Of a stretch of DNA of 64,000 nucleotides, positions 1 to 11,612 are shown piece after piece (the first letter of the stretch is position 1; the number at the start of each line of letters is the position of its first letter). Source of the DNA: Balanoglossus misakiensis (lineage: Eukaryota; Hemichordata); assembly GCA_040954595.2 (NCBI GenBank), contig CM082578.2, forward strand, positions 4,464,001-4,528,000, in the 5' to 3' direction. The notes beneath the pieces are model-generated. The model did no database searches, had not been told where the DNA came from, and saw only the letters and a list, made by a program, of their open reading frames with translations. The position numbers and the translations under genes were made by a program.

Positions 1-48
1 CAGAACTCCTAACGTCTTGGTATACCCTAAATGTCCCCCCAAAACACA

Positions 49-1045
49 ATCATTATTATTATTATTATATTTTATTTAAAGAGGGTAATCGGATTACAAA
101 TGAATTGTAATTTACATCAGGGCCCTCATGAAAAAAAAATACAATTTCATATAAATAGTGAATCGTAAATACACAACTGAAACAAAAGACAAAAAAAGGG
201 CGAGGACATAGATAAATGAAAGAATAAATAAATAAATAAATGAGAAATCCAATCAAACAATAAGCTATCCATCCAAATCTGAACCTTCATTACAAAACTT
301 CGTAAAAAGGTAACTGTACAATGCTGATTTAAATGATGATAAACTTGCATGGTTACGGATATACATGTATACAGGAATTGTGTTCCAAGTTTTTGCAGCT
401 CGATAGGCAAACGACCTTTGACCCATGGCAGTCCTGAACCTTGGTGGGTAGAGGTCACCGGCGCTGACACTTCGAGTATTTAAACGATTCATTTCTGAGA
501 GAGGTCGGAAAAGATCCCTAATATAGTTGGGTGCCAGGTCATTTAGAGCTTTGAAAGTCATAATAGCCGTGAAATATACAATGCGAAAATCAAATTTCTA
601 GTCGAAAGGTTTTTACAAAGATTGTTGATGTGGTCGTCCCAACTTAACATGTTGTCAATTTGAATACCAAGTAACTTGTGGGTAGTGACATTGTCAATTT
701 GAGTGCCATTAATAAGAACACGAAACGTAATGTCAGAGTCAAAGAACACTCTGATTTTGGGACACGATGCAATAACCATACACTTTGTTTTTGTAGTATT
801 TATAGCCATGTTATTGTTGTGAACCCAGTGTGAGACAGGGAGGAGATCACCATTCATACCACTTTCAATGTGTTTGATATCAATGCCAGAAACACACATG
901 GTCTGGTCGTCGGCAAACATATTCAAACTTCCCGACATGAGGCAGAGTGGAAGATCATTGATGAACATTAAAAATAAGAGTGGTCCTAAAATAGAGCCTT
1001 GAGGTACACCGCTTGTCATTGGCATAACGTCAGAGCCCCCCTTAA
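49..1045 (-). mobile_element. 5'-truncated, internally deleted CR1-like LINE fragment
   Basis: Minus-strand ORFs encode the C-terminal half of a non-LTR reverse transcriptase. 558-1025 has GVPQGSILGPLLF and FADD, the thumb-side RT motifs. 265-561 has the typical C-terminal PPRFRTAMGQRSFAYRAAKTWN segment. The two parts are in different frames, and about 60 residues expected between them are missing, so there is an internal deletion. The 3' end is a short AAT-type microsatellite tail at about 49-75, as in CR1/L2 elements. It splits the Gypsy integrase between RNYVLR and GGHLGYTKT. Confidence 0.85.
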
Positions 1046-1477
1046 GACATAATTTCGTAAAGATTTAGGTATTACGACCTGCCTAACACAGTCAAGTTTA
1101 TCAGTTGATTTCCCCGTGGGTTTCCAAAAATGATACAAAACCCCGTCAACAATGTCATAATTTGGAGCCATATTAACGAATTTACGAGCTAGCTTGGGAT
1201 CGGTAAGCAATTCATCATTCTCTAAATAATTGAGAAATTTACTTAGATAACTATCCCTTCTTTGCTCTCCCTTCATCTGTGATTGAACCTCTTCATCAAA
1301 TGTATCCTCGATTTGTGACTGAGAGGAATTATCGGAGCTACGAGTTAAAGTCCCGTACCCTGAGATGGCCTCAGTATTAGGAGAATCATTAACCCCAGGT
1401 TCTGTGTGATGCCCTATCTCAACATTATTTACACCAAGCGAATATAATAGCTCAGTATTTACAGACTTATCTAACAT
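1046..1477 (-). pseudogene. Gypsy integrase N-terminal region, fragment
   Basis: The minus-strand frame reads through a linker into DGVLYHFWKP and VVIPKSLRNYVL, which typically precede the HHCC zinc-binding part of Gypsy integrases. It is cut by the LINE at 1045, and the HHCC segment continues at positions 48-1. The catalytic DDE core lies outside the window. It is in a different frame from the RNase H ORF (1491-2213), so a frameshift separates them. Confidence 0.7.
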
Positions 1478-1490
1478 TACGATTTGGCTA

Positions 1491-2793
1491 TTAAGTTTGT
1501 AGTTTCTCGGGTGCCTGCTCTAAGTCAGTTACGTCAGACTTGTACCCTTCACACTGAGGATAAGGTGGCCTTGACAACCCGTCAGCATTCATATGTTTCC
1601 TACCAGGTCTATAAATAATTTCATAGTCGTATTGTTGCATAGGCATGATCCAACGACCAATACGGCCTTTAGGTATTTTCTGTTTGAATATGTATGTTAA
1701 ATTGGAATGGTCCGTTACTATGGTGATATGATTATTACGAATGTATGGGTCACAATAACGAATGGCATGGACTACCGCCAATGCTTCCATTTCGGTTACT
1801 GAATAATTTCGTTCGTGACAATTTAAACTTCTCCCGCCATACAAAATAACTCGTTCAATACCATCCTGTTGCTGTGCCAACACAAAACCAAGTGCATGAG
1901 TGGAACAATCCGTATAAACAATGAAATCTTTACTGGAATCAGGATACCCCAATATCGGTGCTTCGCGTAAAACCTGTTTCAACTGTTGGAATGCAGCTTC
2001 GCACCTTTCATTCCAAAGGAATTTTTCATCCTTACCCAACAACTTATGCAATGGCCTGGCGATACTGGAGAAATTCTTAATGAATTTCCGATAGTAATTA
2101 GCTAAACCTAGAAATGACTTAAGTTGTGTGACTGTGTGTGGACGGGGATAATTCTTGACAGCGGTTCCGTCTCGGTTTATAATATGACCTAGAAATGTAA
2201 CGCTCTTTCTCATTAATTGACATTAGCCGGGTTTTAACTTAAGTCCGGCGTCGCGTAATCTAGTCAAAAGTGTGTCAAGATGTTGCAAATGCTCTTCGAA
2301 TGTGCTACTGAAAACTATTATGTCGTCGATATAACAAAGTACATATTGCCACATAATACTGCGCAAAACAAATTGCATGGTGCGTAGGAAACAACTAGGA
2401 CTGTTGCGCAATCCTTGAGCTAGGCGACGATATTGATATAACCCTTGATGAGTTACAAAAGCTGTCTTCGGTCTACTCTCTTCGTCTAAATCTAACTGGA
2501 AAAATCCAGACTGTAAATCTAAAGTGGAAAAATACTGCGGCTTGCTTCTCCCTAACATTTCAAGTGATTCGTCTGTTCGCGGCAAGGGAAAAGAGTCAGG
2601 TACGGTAATTTTGTTCAATTGTCGAAAATCAGTACAAAATCGCCACGATCCGTCGGGTTTGCGAACTAAAACAACTGGACTCTCGTATGGAGAGGTAGAT
2701 GGTTCAATTATACCCTGCGCTAATAATTTGTCAACTTGTAATTCTAATTCTCGCATATTCTCCGGCGTTACTCTGTACGGTGAACGTCTAAAA
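1491..2793 (-). pseudogene. Gypsy reverse transcriptase and RNase H
   Basis: From 2793 down the minus strand encodes RT: SPYRVTPENMRELE, then SPVVLVRKPDGSWRFCTDFRQLN, the palm motif YIDDIIVFS, and then (1491-2213) FLGHIINRDG and ANYYRKFI. RNase H follows with VYTDCSTHALGFVL, the VTEMEALAVVHA helix and TDHSNL. A single in-frame stop near 2223 (after LKPG) splits the polyprotein. It is otherwise close to full length for RT plus RNase H. The N-terminal side was displaced by the foldback insertion, and the missing residues resume at 6026. Confidence 0.9.
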
Positions 2794-5700
2794 AGTCCTG
2801 TTTCAAAATGACCTACATTACAGGTCCTATGCACACGTATTACATGTTCTGATTGGTTTATCCGCTTCTCTAAGGTCCACTTGCGGCACGCTGATTGGAG
2901 GGACCTTATGTGTTAGGTCTTATTACTATGTATTATTCACCAGACCTTGTAGGTTAGGTCTTATTACTATGCATTATTCACTTTACAGCTCCCTGATTGG
3001 TTAATGTGTAGGTCTGGTCCTCCAGTGTTCACTGCCTCATTATGCAGGACCTTGTAGGTTAGGTCTTATTAACATGTATTTATTCAATTTTCAGCTCCCT
3101 GATTGGTTAACGTGTTAGTCTGATCCCCCATGTGTTCACTGCCTCATTATACAGGACCTTGTAGGTTAGGTCTTATTAATATGTATTTATTCACCATACA
3201 GCTCCCTGATTGGTTAACGTGTCAGTCTGGTCCCCCAGTGTTCACTGCCTCATTGTGAAATGTCCCATGTGCTTCCTGGCTAGCGTTGTGGTAACACATT
3301 ATTCGGGATGTCCGCAGATCGTTCATTGCTTTTCTGAGAAATAGCCTGACTGATACTATCTCCAACATAAACCGCACCCTGGAAAGATTAAATGATCATT
3401 TAGATGGACTTTGAAAATCTGATTTACTCATCTAAGCATTTTTGCTAACAGTTGTATATTTTTAAATCACCCTCCTACTTCTCATCATCTATATTATTAT
3501 TGTTGTTATTACTATTTTAAAGTATATTTGTTTTGACGAAGATGTTGTGATAAGGAGCACGTTGTCCGTTTATACATTCGTATATTGTTTTCATAAAAAT
3601 GGAACTATGACGGTGCTGCTTCGTGAAAGAAGAAGTACAATAAAAGTTATCATACCTGTAAAGCAACTAATGAGGTATCCCAAAGAAATGCAATGCTATT
3701 CTAAACATTTCTATTGTAAGATAGTTTTGGTTTGCTTGAATGAATAGCACACACTTCGTATTCAGCCAGGTGTTACACGAAGTGATGCGCTGAAAGGCAT
3801 TACGTAACAAAACACTAGCCCATTTCAACAAACCGCCACTGGAAATAAAATACAAAATTTCTCCTGGCAATTTTTATTTCTAGTATCTAGTTCACAGTAT
3901 CACATAAAATGCCATGAATAGTGAAGGAAAAGGTGAAATTCAATCATTATATGAGTGCCTTTCTTTATACACTGGGATCGAGCTTCGACCACGCGCAGGC
4001 AGCCAGACAGAATACGACAACTGTATTCAGAAAGTACAAAAGACTTTGCGTAACGAGGCAGTGAAAACTGGAGACCTAGGCATAAACCAATCAGGGAGCT
4101 GAAAAGTGAATAATACATAGTAATAAGACCTAACCTATAAGGTCTAGTGAATAAATACATATTAATAAGACCTAACCTACAAGGTCCTGCATAATGAGGC
4201 AGTGAACACTGGAGGACCAGACCTACACATTAACCAATCAGGGAGCTCTAAAGTGAATAATGCATAGTAATAAGACCTAAGCTACAAGGTCTAGTGAATA
4301 ATACATAGTAATAAGACCTAACCTACAAGGTCCCTCCAATCAGCGAGCCGCAAGTGGACCTAAGATTACCAGATCGACCAATCACAGATGTCGGTACTTA
4401 TGTCTTGGACCTGACTTATGAAACAGGACTAGTATGACCTACATTACAGGTCCTATGCACACGTATTACATGTTCTGATTGGTTCATCCGCTTCTCTAAG
4501 GTCCACTTGTGGCACGCTGATTGGAGGGACCTTATGTGTTAGGTCTTATTACTATGTATTATTCACCAGACCTTGTAGGTTAGGTCTTATTACTATGCAT
4601 TATTCACTTTACAGCTCCCTGATTGGTTAATGTGTAGGTCTGGTCCTCCAGTGTTCACTGCCTCATTATACAGGACCTTGTAGGTTAGGTCTTATTAATA
4701 TGTTTTTATTCAATTTTCAGCTCCCTGATTGGTTAACGTGTTAGTCTGATCCCCCATGTGTTCACTGCCTCATTATACAGGACCTTGTAGGTTAGGTCTT
4801 ATTAATATGTATTTATTCACCATACAGCTCCCTGATTGGTTAACGTGTCAGTCTGGTCCCCCCCCCCCCAGTGTTCACTGCCTCATTGTGAAATGTCCCA
4901 TGTGCTTCCTGGCTAGCGTTGTGGTAACACATTATTCAGGATGTCCGCAGATCGTTCATTGATTTTCTGAGAAATAGCCTGACTGATACTATCTCCAACA
5001 TAAACCGCACCCTGGAAAGATTAAATGATCTTTTAGGTGGACTTTGAAAATCTGATTTACTCATCTAAGCATTTTAGCTAAGTTGTATTTTTTTTAATCA
5101 CCCTCCTACTTCTCATCATCAATTTTATTATTGTTGTTATTACTATTTTAAAGTAAATTTGTTTTGACGAAGATGTGATAAGGAGCACGTCGTCCGTTTA
5201 TACATTCGTATATTGTTTTCATAAAAATGGAACTATGACGGTGCAGCTTCGTGAAAGAAGTACAATAAAAGTAATCATACCTGTAAAGCAACTAATGAGG
5301 TTTCCCAAAGAAATGCAATGCTATTCTAAACATTTCTATTGTAAGATATTTTTGGTTTGCTCGAATGAATAGCACACACTTCGTATTCAGCCAGATGTTA
5401 CACGAAGTGATGCGCTGAAAGGCATTACGTAACAAAACACTAGCCCATTTAAACAAACCGCCACTGAAAATAAAATAAAAAAATTCTCCTGGCAATATTT
5501 ATTTCGAGTATCTAGTTCACAGTATCACATAAAATGCCATGAATAGTGTGAAGGAAAATGTGAAATCCAATCATTATATGAGTGCCTTTCTTTATACACT
5601 GGGATCGATCGCGAGCTTCGACCATGCGCAGGCAGCATGCCAGACAGAATACGACATCTGTATTCAGAAAGCACAAAAGACTTTGCATAACGAGGCAGTG

Positions 5701-6025
5701 AAAACTGGAGACCTACACATTAACCAATCAGGGAGCTGAAAATTGAATAAATACATATTAATAAGACCTAACCTACAAGGTCCTGCATAATGAGGCAGTG
5801 AACACTGGAGGACCAGACCTACACATTAACCAATCAGGGAGCTGTAAAGTGAATAATACATAGTAATAAGACCTAACCTACAAGGTCTAGTGAATAATAC
5901 ATAATAATAAACCCTAACACATAAGGTCCCTCCAATCAGCGTGCCGCAAGTGGACCTAAGATTACCCGATGGACCAATCACAGATGTCGGTACATATGTC
6001 ATGGACCTGACTTATGAAACAGGAC
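2794..6025. mobile_element. Head-to-tail dimer of a foldback-type non-autonomous DNA element
   Basis: Two copies (about 2794-4430 and 4431-6025, roughly 1.6 kb each) lie in direct orientation. Each has a left arm made of tandem units containing CTCCCTGATTGGTTAA and TTGTAGGTTAGGTCTTATTA, a unique centre of about 800 bp, and a right arm with the same units inverted. The outer ends are inverted copies of AGTCCTGTTTCA. The insertion interrupts Gypsy pol: removing it joins HTIPLQEGAVP to FRRSPYRV. Only 60-70-codon spurious ORFs exist inside and no transposase is seen. The short target duplication is ambiguous (A-rich). Confidence 0.8.
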
Positions 6026-6160
6026 TAATGGTACGGCCCCCTCCTGAAGTGGGATTGTATGCTTGATTATATCACAATGACCTAGTTTGCCAGTAGAATC
6101 AACAAAAGCATCAGAGTGTCTGAGCAACACCTGTTTAAGTTGTTCCCTCTATTCATTATT
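6026..6160 (-). pseudogene. Gypsy pol segment just upstream of RT (HTIPL motif)
   Basis: The minus strand reads EQLKQVLLRHSDAF, then LGHCDIIKHTIPL and QEGAVP. This is the conserved region directly before the RT domain of Gypsy elements. It is the upstream half of the coding sequence split by the foldback dimer. Confidence 0.75.
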
Positions 6161-6458
6161 TACATCTAAGTTGTCTAATCGTAGTTGAGTCAACAAGTAA
6201 TCTGTTTTGGTCTGTTTAACACTTAGTGATACTGTGCTAACATTAGGCTTATCTAAAGGAATGATATGACTTTGAACAAGCAAAGGCGAGAACATTCCGA
6301 CAACAGTATTTTTCTTTATACAAACTTCAGATTCTAAAGTATTAACAACACGTACAGGAATAAATTTCTTGTCGGAATAAATTTCTTGTCGGAATATGCC
6401 AAACTTCTCGCCATTAGAACACCAGGAGGTAATTTAGACCTTTTATCGTTAACACAAC

Positions 6459-6890
6459 CTAGAATACCATTTCGAAATTTAGAAGACACTTTATAATTAT
6501 AGCTTCGCTATTCGGAGGAATTAAAACATCATTACTAGCCCTGACAGATACCTTTGATTTTAAGTTGATACTATTGGTTTGGAAATTAACAACAGCACCA
6601 TAACGTCGCCTAAAATCAACACCCAAAATTAAATCATGGCTGAGAGTGTCGACAAGGTTAACATATAAAATTACCGTTTGATTACCAACTTGAGCAGGTA
6701 TTTTCATAAATCCCATCACATTTAGTTTAATTACTGGCACCAGCAGTTTGAACAGAATGATAACGAGATTTATAAATTTGATATTTGCTCAGTTCAGGAA
6801 TCATTTTCATCAGTCGGATTGGTGCGACAGTTATGTTTGCTCCGGTATCAAGTAAAGAATGTACATCTCTTGAACAAATGGAAACAATAA
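6459..6890 (-). pseudogene. Gypsy aspartic protease
   Basis: A minus-strand frame near 6825-6890 reads SLLDTGANITVAP, the catalytic DTGA of retroviral-type aspartic proteases. A stop follows at about 6740-6780. Then 6459-6740 continues with ILGVDFRRRYGAVVNF, the second conserved protease motif (ILG-D-L/F). The enzyme would process the Gag-Pol polyprotein. The frame change and stop make it non-functional. Confidence 0.75.
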
Positions 6891-7039
6891 TCTTATTATC
6901 ACTAATAATAGGGGTTTCATCAGATTGACCACTAGTGCCCTTTATGTCCTGCGCTCCCTTACGAGTCTAATTAAATCCAAATTGCGGCCGTTCACTGGGT
7001 GACTCAGCGGAGCAAATATCCCAAGTGGGCCTTAATTGT

Positions 7040-7262
7040 TTAAATGAGCACGTCGACAATTTCGTGCGATATGCCCAGGTTGTTTACAAGAATACCAAAT
7101 TCGTGTATCAAAATATCTGCGGGAGTTTCTAGGACAATTGGGAGCACTATGACCTATTTGACGACAATTAAAGCATTCTACCTGAGCATTTCGTATTGCT
7201 CGTCCTCCATAGGTAGTAGGTGGTCGTCTTGCGTAGTTGACAGGTGGTCGTCTCTGTCCTAA
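7040..7262 (-). pseudogene. Gag nucleocapsid CCHC zinc knuckles
   Basis: The minus strand reads CFNCRQIGHSAPNC followed about 15 residues later by CKQPGHIARNC, one full and one partly degraded CX2CX4HX4C knuckle. It lies between the gag core and the protease as expected for a nucleocapsid. Confidence 0.7.
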
Positions 7263-7336
7263 ACGGCGGTCCTCTGGAGGTTGCGGTTTTGGTTCTGCTC
7301 TGCTCTGGAGAGTCTTGATCTCTTCAGATTAGGTAT

Positions 7337-8091
7337 TCAGATGACCGATAATCGCCCGGACGCCTGGGTGGGCTCATCCTCGTCTGTGGGGAGCTTGGTA
7401 ACCACTTCAGCTGTCTTGGCGTGTAGATACGCCGACGCAAAGTGCTTTGGCGTCCGTCCCGCCACGAATGCCTGTATTTTAGGTCTCAGGCCATTCATGA
7501 AAAAGGACAAGAGCTCCCTGTCGGATTTTTGCGCTTTGTCGGTCTTGTCTTTGAACAAGGCGGCGTATTGCTCGACCGACTGGCGGGGCTGCTGTCTAAG
7601 CTGGTATAGCTGTTGGTCATACAGCCACATAGGGCCATACTTACCAAAGCGTTCCCGCAGCTTAGTTCCGATGGTCTCGAGGTCATTCTTCACCTCGTCA
7701 GGCTGGCTTCGGAACCATCGTTTGGCCTCTCCGGCAAGGTATAGACCGATGCCGCTGCGTTTCTTGTCATCAGCCCAGCCCCTGAAGTTGGCAAAGTCTA
7801 GATATCTTTGCCACCATTGATGTACATTCTCGTCTTCACGGCCTCTGAAGGTAGCTGGTGATAGACCGTCTGAGCTATCGGTACAAGCTAGACGGATTTC
7901 AGCCAGCTGATGCCTTGCCATTCAGCATCTGGTGCTTCTGCCGCTTGTTCTGGAGCCTGCTGCTGTGGCTCTGCCTCTGCTTCTGCCTCCGGTGGTGGTG
8001 GAAGTAGATTTTCGGCCATTCTGACGTTGTATCTTGCCCCACTTCGTGTTGTCATTAACGAGCTTGCTTCGGTACCCGGATTCTCCACCAA
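7337..8091 (-). pseudogene. Gypsy gag polyprotein
   Basis: The frame 7337-7921 encodes a retrotransposon Gag capsid region (TFRGREDENVHQWWQRYLDF, YLAGEAKRWFRSQP, LYQLRQQPRQSVEQYAALF, FMNGLRPKIQAFV). The N-terminal part, 7888-8091, begins MVENPGTEASS and is rich in Pro, Gln and Glu. It is in another frame, so a one-base change near 7920 breaks gag. It starts directly after the primer binding site. Confidence 0.85.
8075..8090 (-). other. Primer binding site of the Gypsy element
   Basis: Two bases inside the LTR end, the minus strand reads TGGTGGAGAATCCGGG. The first nine bases complement a tRNA 3' end ...TCTCCACCA, as in tRNA-Ala; the rest matches less well. Confidence 0.6.
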
Positions 8092-8092
8092 A

Positions 8093-8806
8093 TGTTACCG
8101 CTGGTTGGTACTCTAACTTTGCAGTAGCAAAGAGGTGTGCAGGATCTACCAAAGTAGAGACTTGTTGAGACTCGAAGTAGTGGGAGTCAGAAGGTTTTAT
8201 TTCTGGTGCAAAGGCTTTACAACACACGGTTGTCTGCAAGATGGTTGTTCAAAGCAAGAAATTACAGAGTTTATATGTCTTTGAGAAAGAAGAGAAATCA
8301 AAGATTCATCCTAGCGTGATCCTCATTGTCCAATTACAACTTTACAACACATCGGCATATTCTTGATTGTCCAATTACAAAATTATTACACAATAAAATG
8401 TCCTTCGGATTGGCTGTCGGTTCTCAAAGAAGAAATTATCTCTGTCAAGATCACGACCAACTGAAGGTGATCAAATACAAGGACTAGCAACCATCATATA
8501 CAAACACCTCCTCCCTCGTATTTCAATAAAGTAAATGTACATTACGCAAAAGATGTAATTAAACTCATTCGTTGATTGAAATTCCCAGGTCTCAATATTT
8601 TTAAAGTACTCGATATTTGCAAGGTAATTAAATGTTGTGACTATAAATTAATGTCTTACCTAAACGTATTTGACCTCTATACACGGAATGACTGACCTCT
8701 ATACACAGAATTACTGAACAGATCTAACTGGAAATTAATCATAGAAATTACAATTCTTTATTTCGATCGAAATTCTTCAATTTTCCTATTTTTATATATC
8801 GTAACA
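8093..8806 (-). repeat. 5' LTR of the Gypsy element (714 bp)
   Basis: On the minus strand it begins TGTTACGATATATAAAAATAG and ends CCAGCGGTAACA, giving canonical TG...CA ends with the inverted hexamer TGTTAC/GTAACA. The primer binding site follows directly. The base just outside 8806 continues as the duplicated array flank (GTTCTTATATAAGCG), which fixes the outer boundary. Confidence 0.85.
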
Positions 8807-9284
8807 GTTCTTATATAAGCGAGCCGCATTATCTTGAAGTTGGCTAGTGCAATTGTTTATACACTTTCTAATACCCCATGAATCTATCTTGGTGTTTCCA
8901 GGAGAAATATAGCCAGATCCCGTGCCAGGCATGACATTTTTGCGTTGTTTGCATTATTTTATTTTCAAACTTAGAACGAAAGACCGACATGACAACGTAT
9001 AAAAGCCATAATTGGTTTATTCCCCAAAAAAGGTAATCGCACCAATGATAATATCCAGGGAGCCAATGAAGGAATGGTCGTTGAAATAAAACTATGCGAC
9101 CGAAGAAGATGCAGGTTAATTCATTGCTTCCATGGAAAGCAACGCAACGTTGAAAGATATTAATCTTCGATCCCTGTTGAGTTTTAGTGAAGCTTGTTTC
9201 AAAATGGAGGTCGGGGTTTACAGTCCCTTAACAGCCAACACAGTCGCAGTAATGCGAATTTCGAACCACCATCGTCACTCACCT
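8807..9284 (-). other. 3' UTR and 3' flank of gene copy 1
   Basis: This stretch follows the inferred stop codon of the first array gene. It is conserved in the other copies (21847-22324 and 38531-39011). An AATAAA polyadenylation signal lies on the minus strand at 9016-9021, about 265 bases after the stop, and the same signal occurs at 22066-22071 and 38753-38758. No coding potential is seen. Confidence 0.55.
9016..9021 (-). promoter_or_regulatory. Polyadenylation signal AATAAA, gene copy 1
   Basis: The plus strand has TTTATT within GGTTTATTCC; it is conserved at the equivalent place in all three copies downstream of the stop. Confidence 0.5.
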
Positions 9285-9429
9285 ATAAGAGAAAAATCAC
9301 ATTCTTAAAGATATACACGCAAAATGTATTCAAATTTAGCTGACTTCAACATACAAAGTTATTTTTCACTAAATAAAAAACCGCATTGTAGACGGTGGGA
9401 ATCGAACCAAGGCCCTCCACGACGAGAGG

Positions 9430-9502
9430 CAGTCTCTCTCTCTCCCTCCTCCCTCCCTCCCCCCTCTCTCCCTCCCTCCCTCCTCCCCCTCTCTCTCCAC
9501 AT
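9430..9502. repeat. Pyrimidine-rich CT/CCCT simple repeat
   Basis: A run of CTCTC and CCTCCCTCC units in the last intron of gene copy 1. Related runs are at 22484-22577 (copy 2) and 39171-39190 (copy 3). Confidence 0.9.
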
Positions 9503-10440
9503 CGAAGGTCGCCTCGCCATATGTATTAACTGAGTGACACTGTATTCAAAGAAACAACTGAAATGTGAGCTGCATGAACGTCGATGATGAGATGGAAGTA
9601 TCGAACAAAGGAAAACTTGCCGCCGCAACAACAGATCATTTGGAAGCACACCAACGGAAAAGTCAAACAATACACAATTTCAGTCAGTAGGCCATAGGTC
9701 ACTTCGAAATTTTGGGAGAAGTTAAAACCTGCGTACATGGATCAAATCACTCTATTTCTTTCGCACTATTAGGTTTTTGTTCGGAGAAAATGCGCCCACC
9801 AATTCATGAAAAAGGGGCAGCGAGAGAGAGACTTTGTCCCTTTAAGGGAGCCCACCAAGAAACAATAGTGGATACAAAGAATAAAAATAATAAAATAAAG
9901 GTGTCAAAAGCTGCAGATAGTTGACCTTTGACTTTACCTGATCTCTCAACAACTCCCGAGACAGTATCTAAAGCTGCTACTTTCGCAGAAATTAGGTTCT
10001 TTAACCAGCAAATACCAGAATTTTCTCTGAAAGTCCATGCAAGACACTGACTGTTGCGTTTGCAATCTTCACAACATTCGGCTGGACTGCTCTTGATGTT
10101 TTGGAGTCCGTTATTGATGTCATTGCAAGGTATGTCGATACCATCTTCCATATTGCAGCTTGCGCCTGTGATAGCAAGAGTATGTTCCTGGAGTTGAATA
10201 AAATGTCCATCACACTGTTAAACCTAAATATTGAATTAAGCTATCTCCAAATCTAATCAGACAAAATTGAAACACCATGTTATTCCGCCGATACATTGGA
10301 TTTGGTCCAAGTCTAAGGGCTTATTAAATTTCTTTCAGAAAATTTTGTTCTGAGTTCCTACAGCGTGCGTGGAGTGAACGCGTCAGTGATGGGATCGGTA
10401 GCGCGTGTTATAGCATAGCATGGCGGTATAAGGGAGAATG

Positions 10441-11612
10441 TAATGTCCAAAGATGCCTTCAAAAATCGAGGGTCATGTCCAAAGTAGCCTTTAAAAAAAT
10501 AGATGATAATGTCCAAAGAGGCCTTCAAAAATAGAGGGTCATGTCAAGTAGCCTTCAAAAATAGATGTTCATGTCCAAAGTAGCCTTCAAAAATAGAGGG
10601 TCATGTCCAAAGAGGACTTCAAAAATAGAGGGTCATGCCCAAAGTACCCTTCAAAAATAGAGGGTCATGTCCAAAGTACCCTTCAAAAATAGAGGGTCAT
10701 GTCCAAAGAGGACTTCGAAAAATAGATGGTCATGTCCAAAGTACCCTTCAAAAAATAGAGGGTCATGTCCAAAGTAGCCTTCAAAAATAGAGGGTCATGT
10801 CCAAAGTAGCCTTCAAAAATAGAGGGTCATGTCCAAAGTAGCCTTCAAAAAATAGAGGGTCATGTCCAAAGTAGCCTTCAAAAATAGAGGGTCATGTCCA
10901 AAGTAGCCTTCAAAAATAGAGGGTCATGTCCAAAGTAGCCTTCAAAAATAGAGGGTCATGTCCAAAGTAGCCTTCAAAAATAGAGGGTCATGTCCAAAGA
11001 GGACTTCAAAAATAGATGGTCATGCCCAAAGTATCTTTCAAACATAGATGGTCATGCCCAAAGTAACTTTCAACAATAGATGGTCATGTCCAAAGAGGAC
11101 TTCCAAAATCGAGGGTCATGTCCAAAGAGGCCTTCAAAAATAGAGGGTCATGTCCAAGGAGGCCTTCAAAAATCGAGGGCCATGTCCAAAGAGGCCTTCA
11201 AAAATAGAGGGTCATGTCCAAAGAGACCTTCAAAAATCGAGGGTCATGTCTAAAGAGGACTTCAAAAATAGATGGTCATGCCCAAAGTAGCCTTCAAAAA
11301 TAGATGGTCCTGTCCAAAGAGGCCTTCCAAAATAGAGGGTCATGTCCAAAGAGGCCTTCAAAAAACGAGGGCCATGTCCAAAGAGGCCTTCAAAAATAGA
11401 GGGTCATGTCCAAGGAGGCCTTCAAAAATAGAGGGCCATGTCCAAAGAGGCCTTCAAAAATCGAGGGCCATGTCCAAAGAGGCCTTCAAAAATAGAGGGT
11501 CATGTCCAAAGAGGACTTCAAAAATAGATGGTCATGCCCAAAGTAACTTTCAAAAATAGAGGGTCATGTCCAAAGAGGCCTTCAAAAATAGAGGGTCATG
11601 TCCACAGTGGCC
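10441..11612. repeat. 32-bp minisatellite in the exon 7-8 intron of gene copy 1
   Basis: About 36 tandem units of a 32-base sequence containing GTCCAAAGTAGCCTTC and AAAAATAGAGGGTCAT, with AGG/TAG and C/G variants between units. Because 32 is not a multiple of three, three units return to frame and give a spurious repetitive ORF at 11272-11559. A related, more degenerate array is at 26280-26950 in copy 2; none exists in copy 3. Confidence 0.95.

Larger units (their letters stand above)
1..8806 (-). mobile_element. Gypsy-type LTR retrotransposon, 5' LTR to integrase, interrupted
   Basis: Reading on the minus strand from 8806 downwards there is a 5' LTR (8093-8806), a primer binding site, gag, CCHC zinc knuckles, an aspartic protease with DTGA, reverse transcriptase with YIDD, RNase H and the start of an integrase HHCC region. 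This is the Ty3/Gypsy order. The integrase resumes at 1-48 (reads GGHLGYTKT), so the element continues beyond the window and its 3' LTR is not seen. It is interrupted by a LINE fragment (49-1045) and a foldback dimer (2794-6025). Several frameshifts and a stop inside pol show it is dead. It sits in the 3' flank of the first array gene: the bases after 8806 match the flank sequence seen at 19299, 21847 and 38531. Confidence 0.9.

Noticed and set aside
11272-11559. 95-codon ORF of basic repeats
   Set aside because: Product of the 32-bp minisatellite, whose three units are a multiple of three; not conserved in copy 3.
10441-11612. CRISPR-like array
   Set aside because: Units are contiguous with no unique spacers, in a eukaryotic intron; it is a minisatellite.
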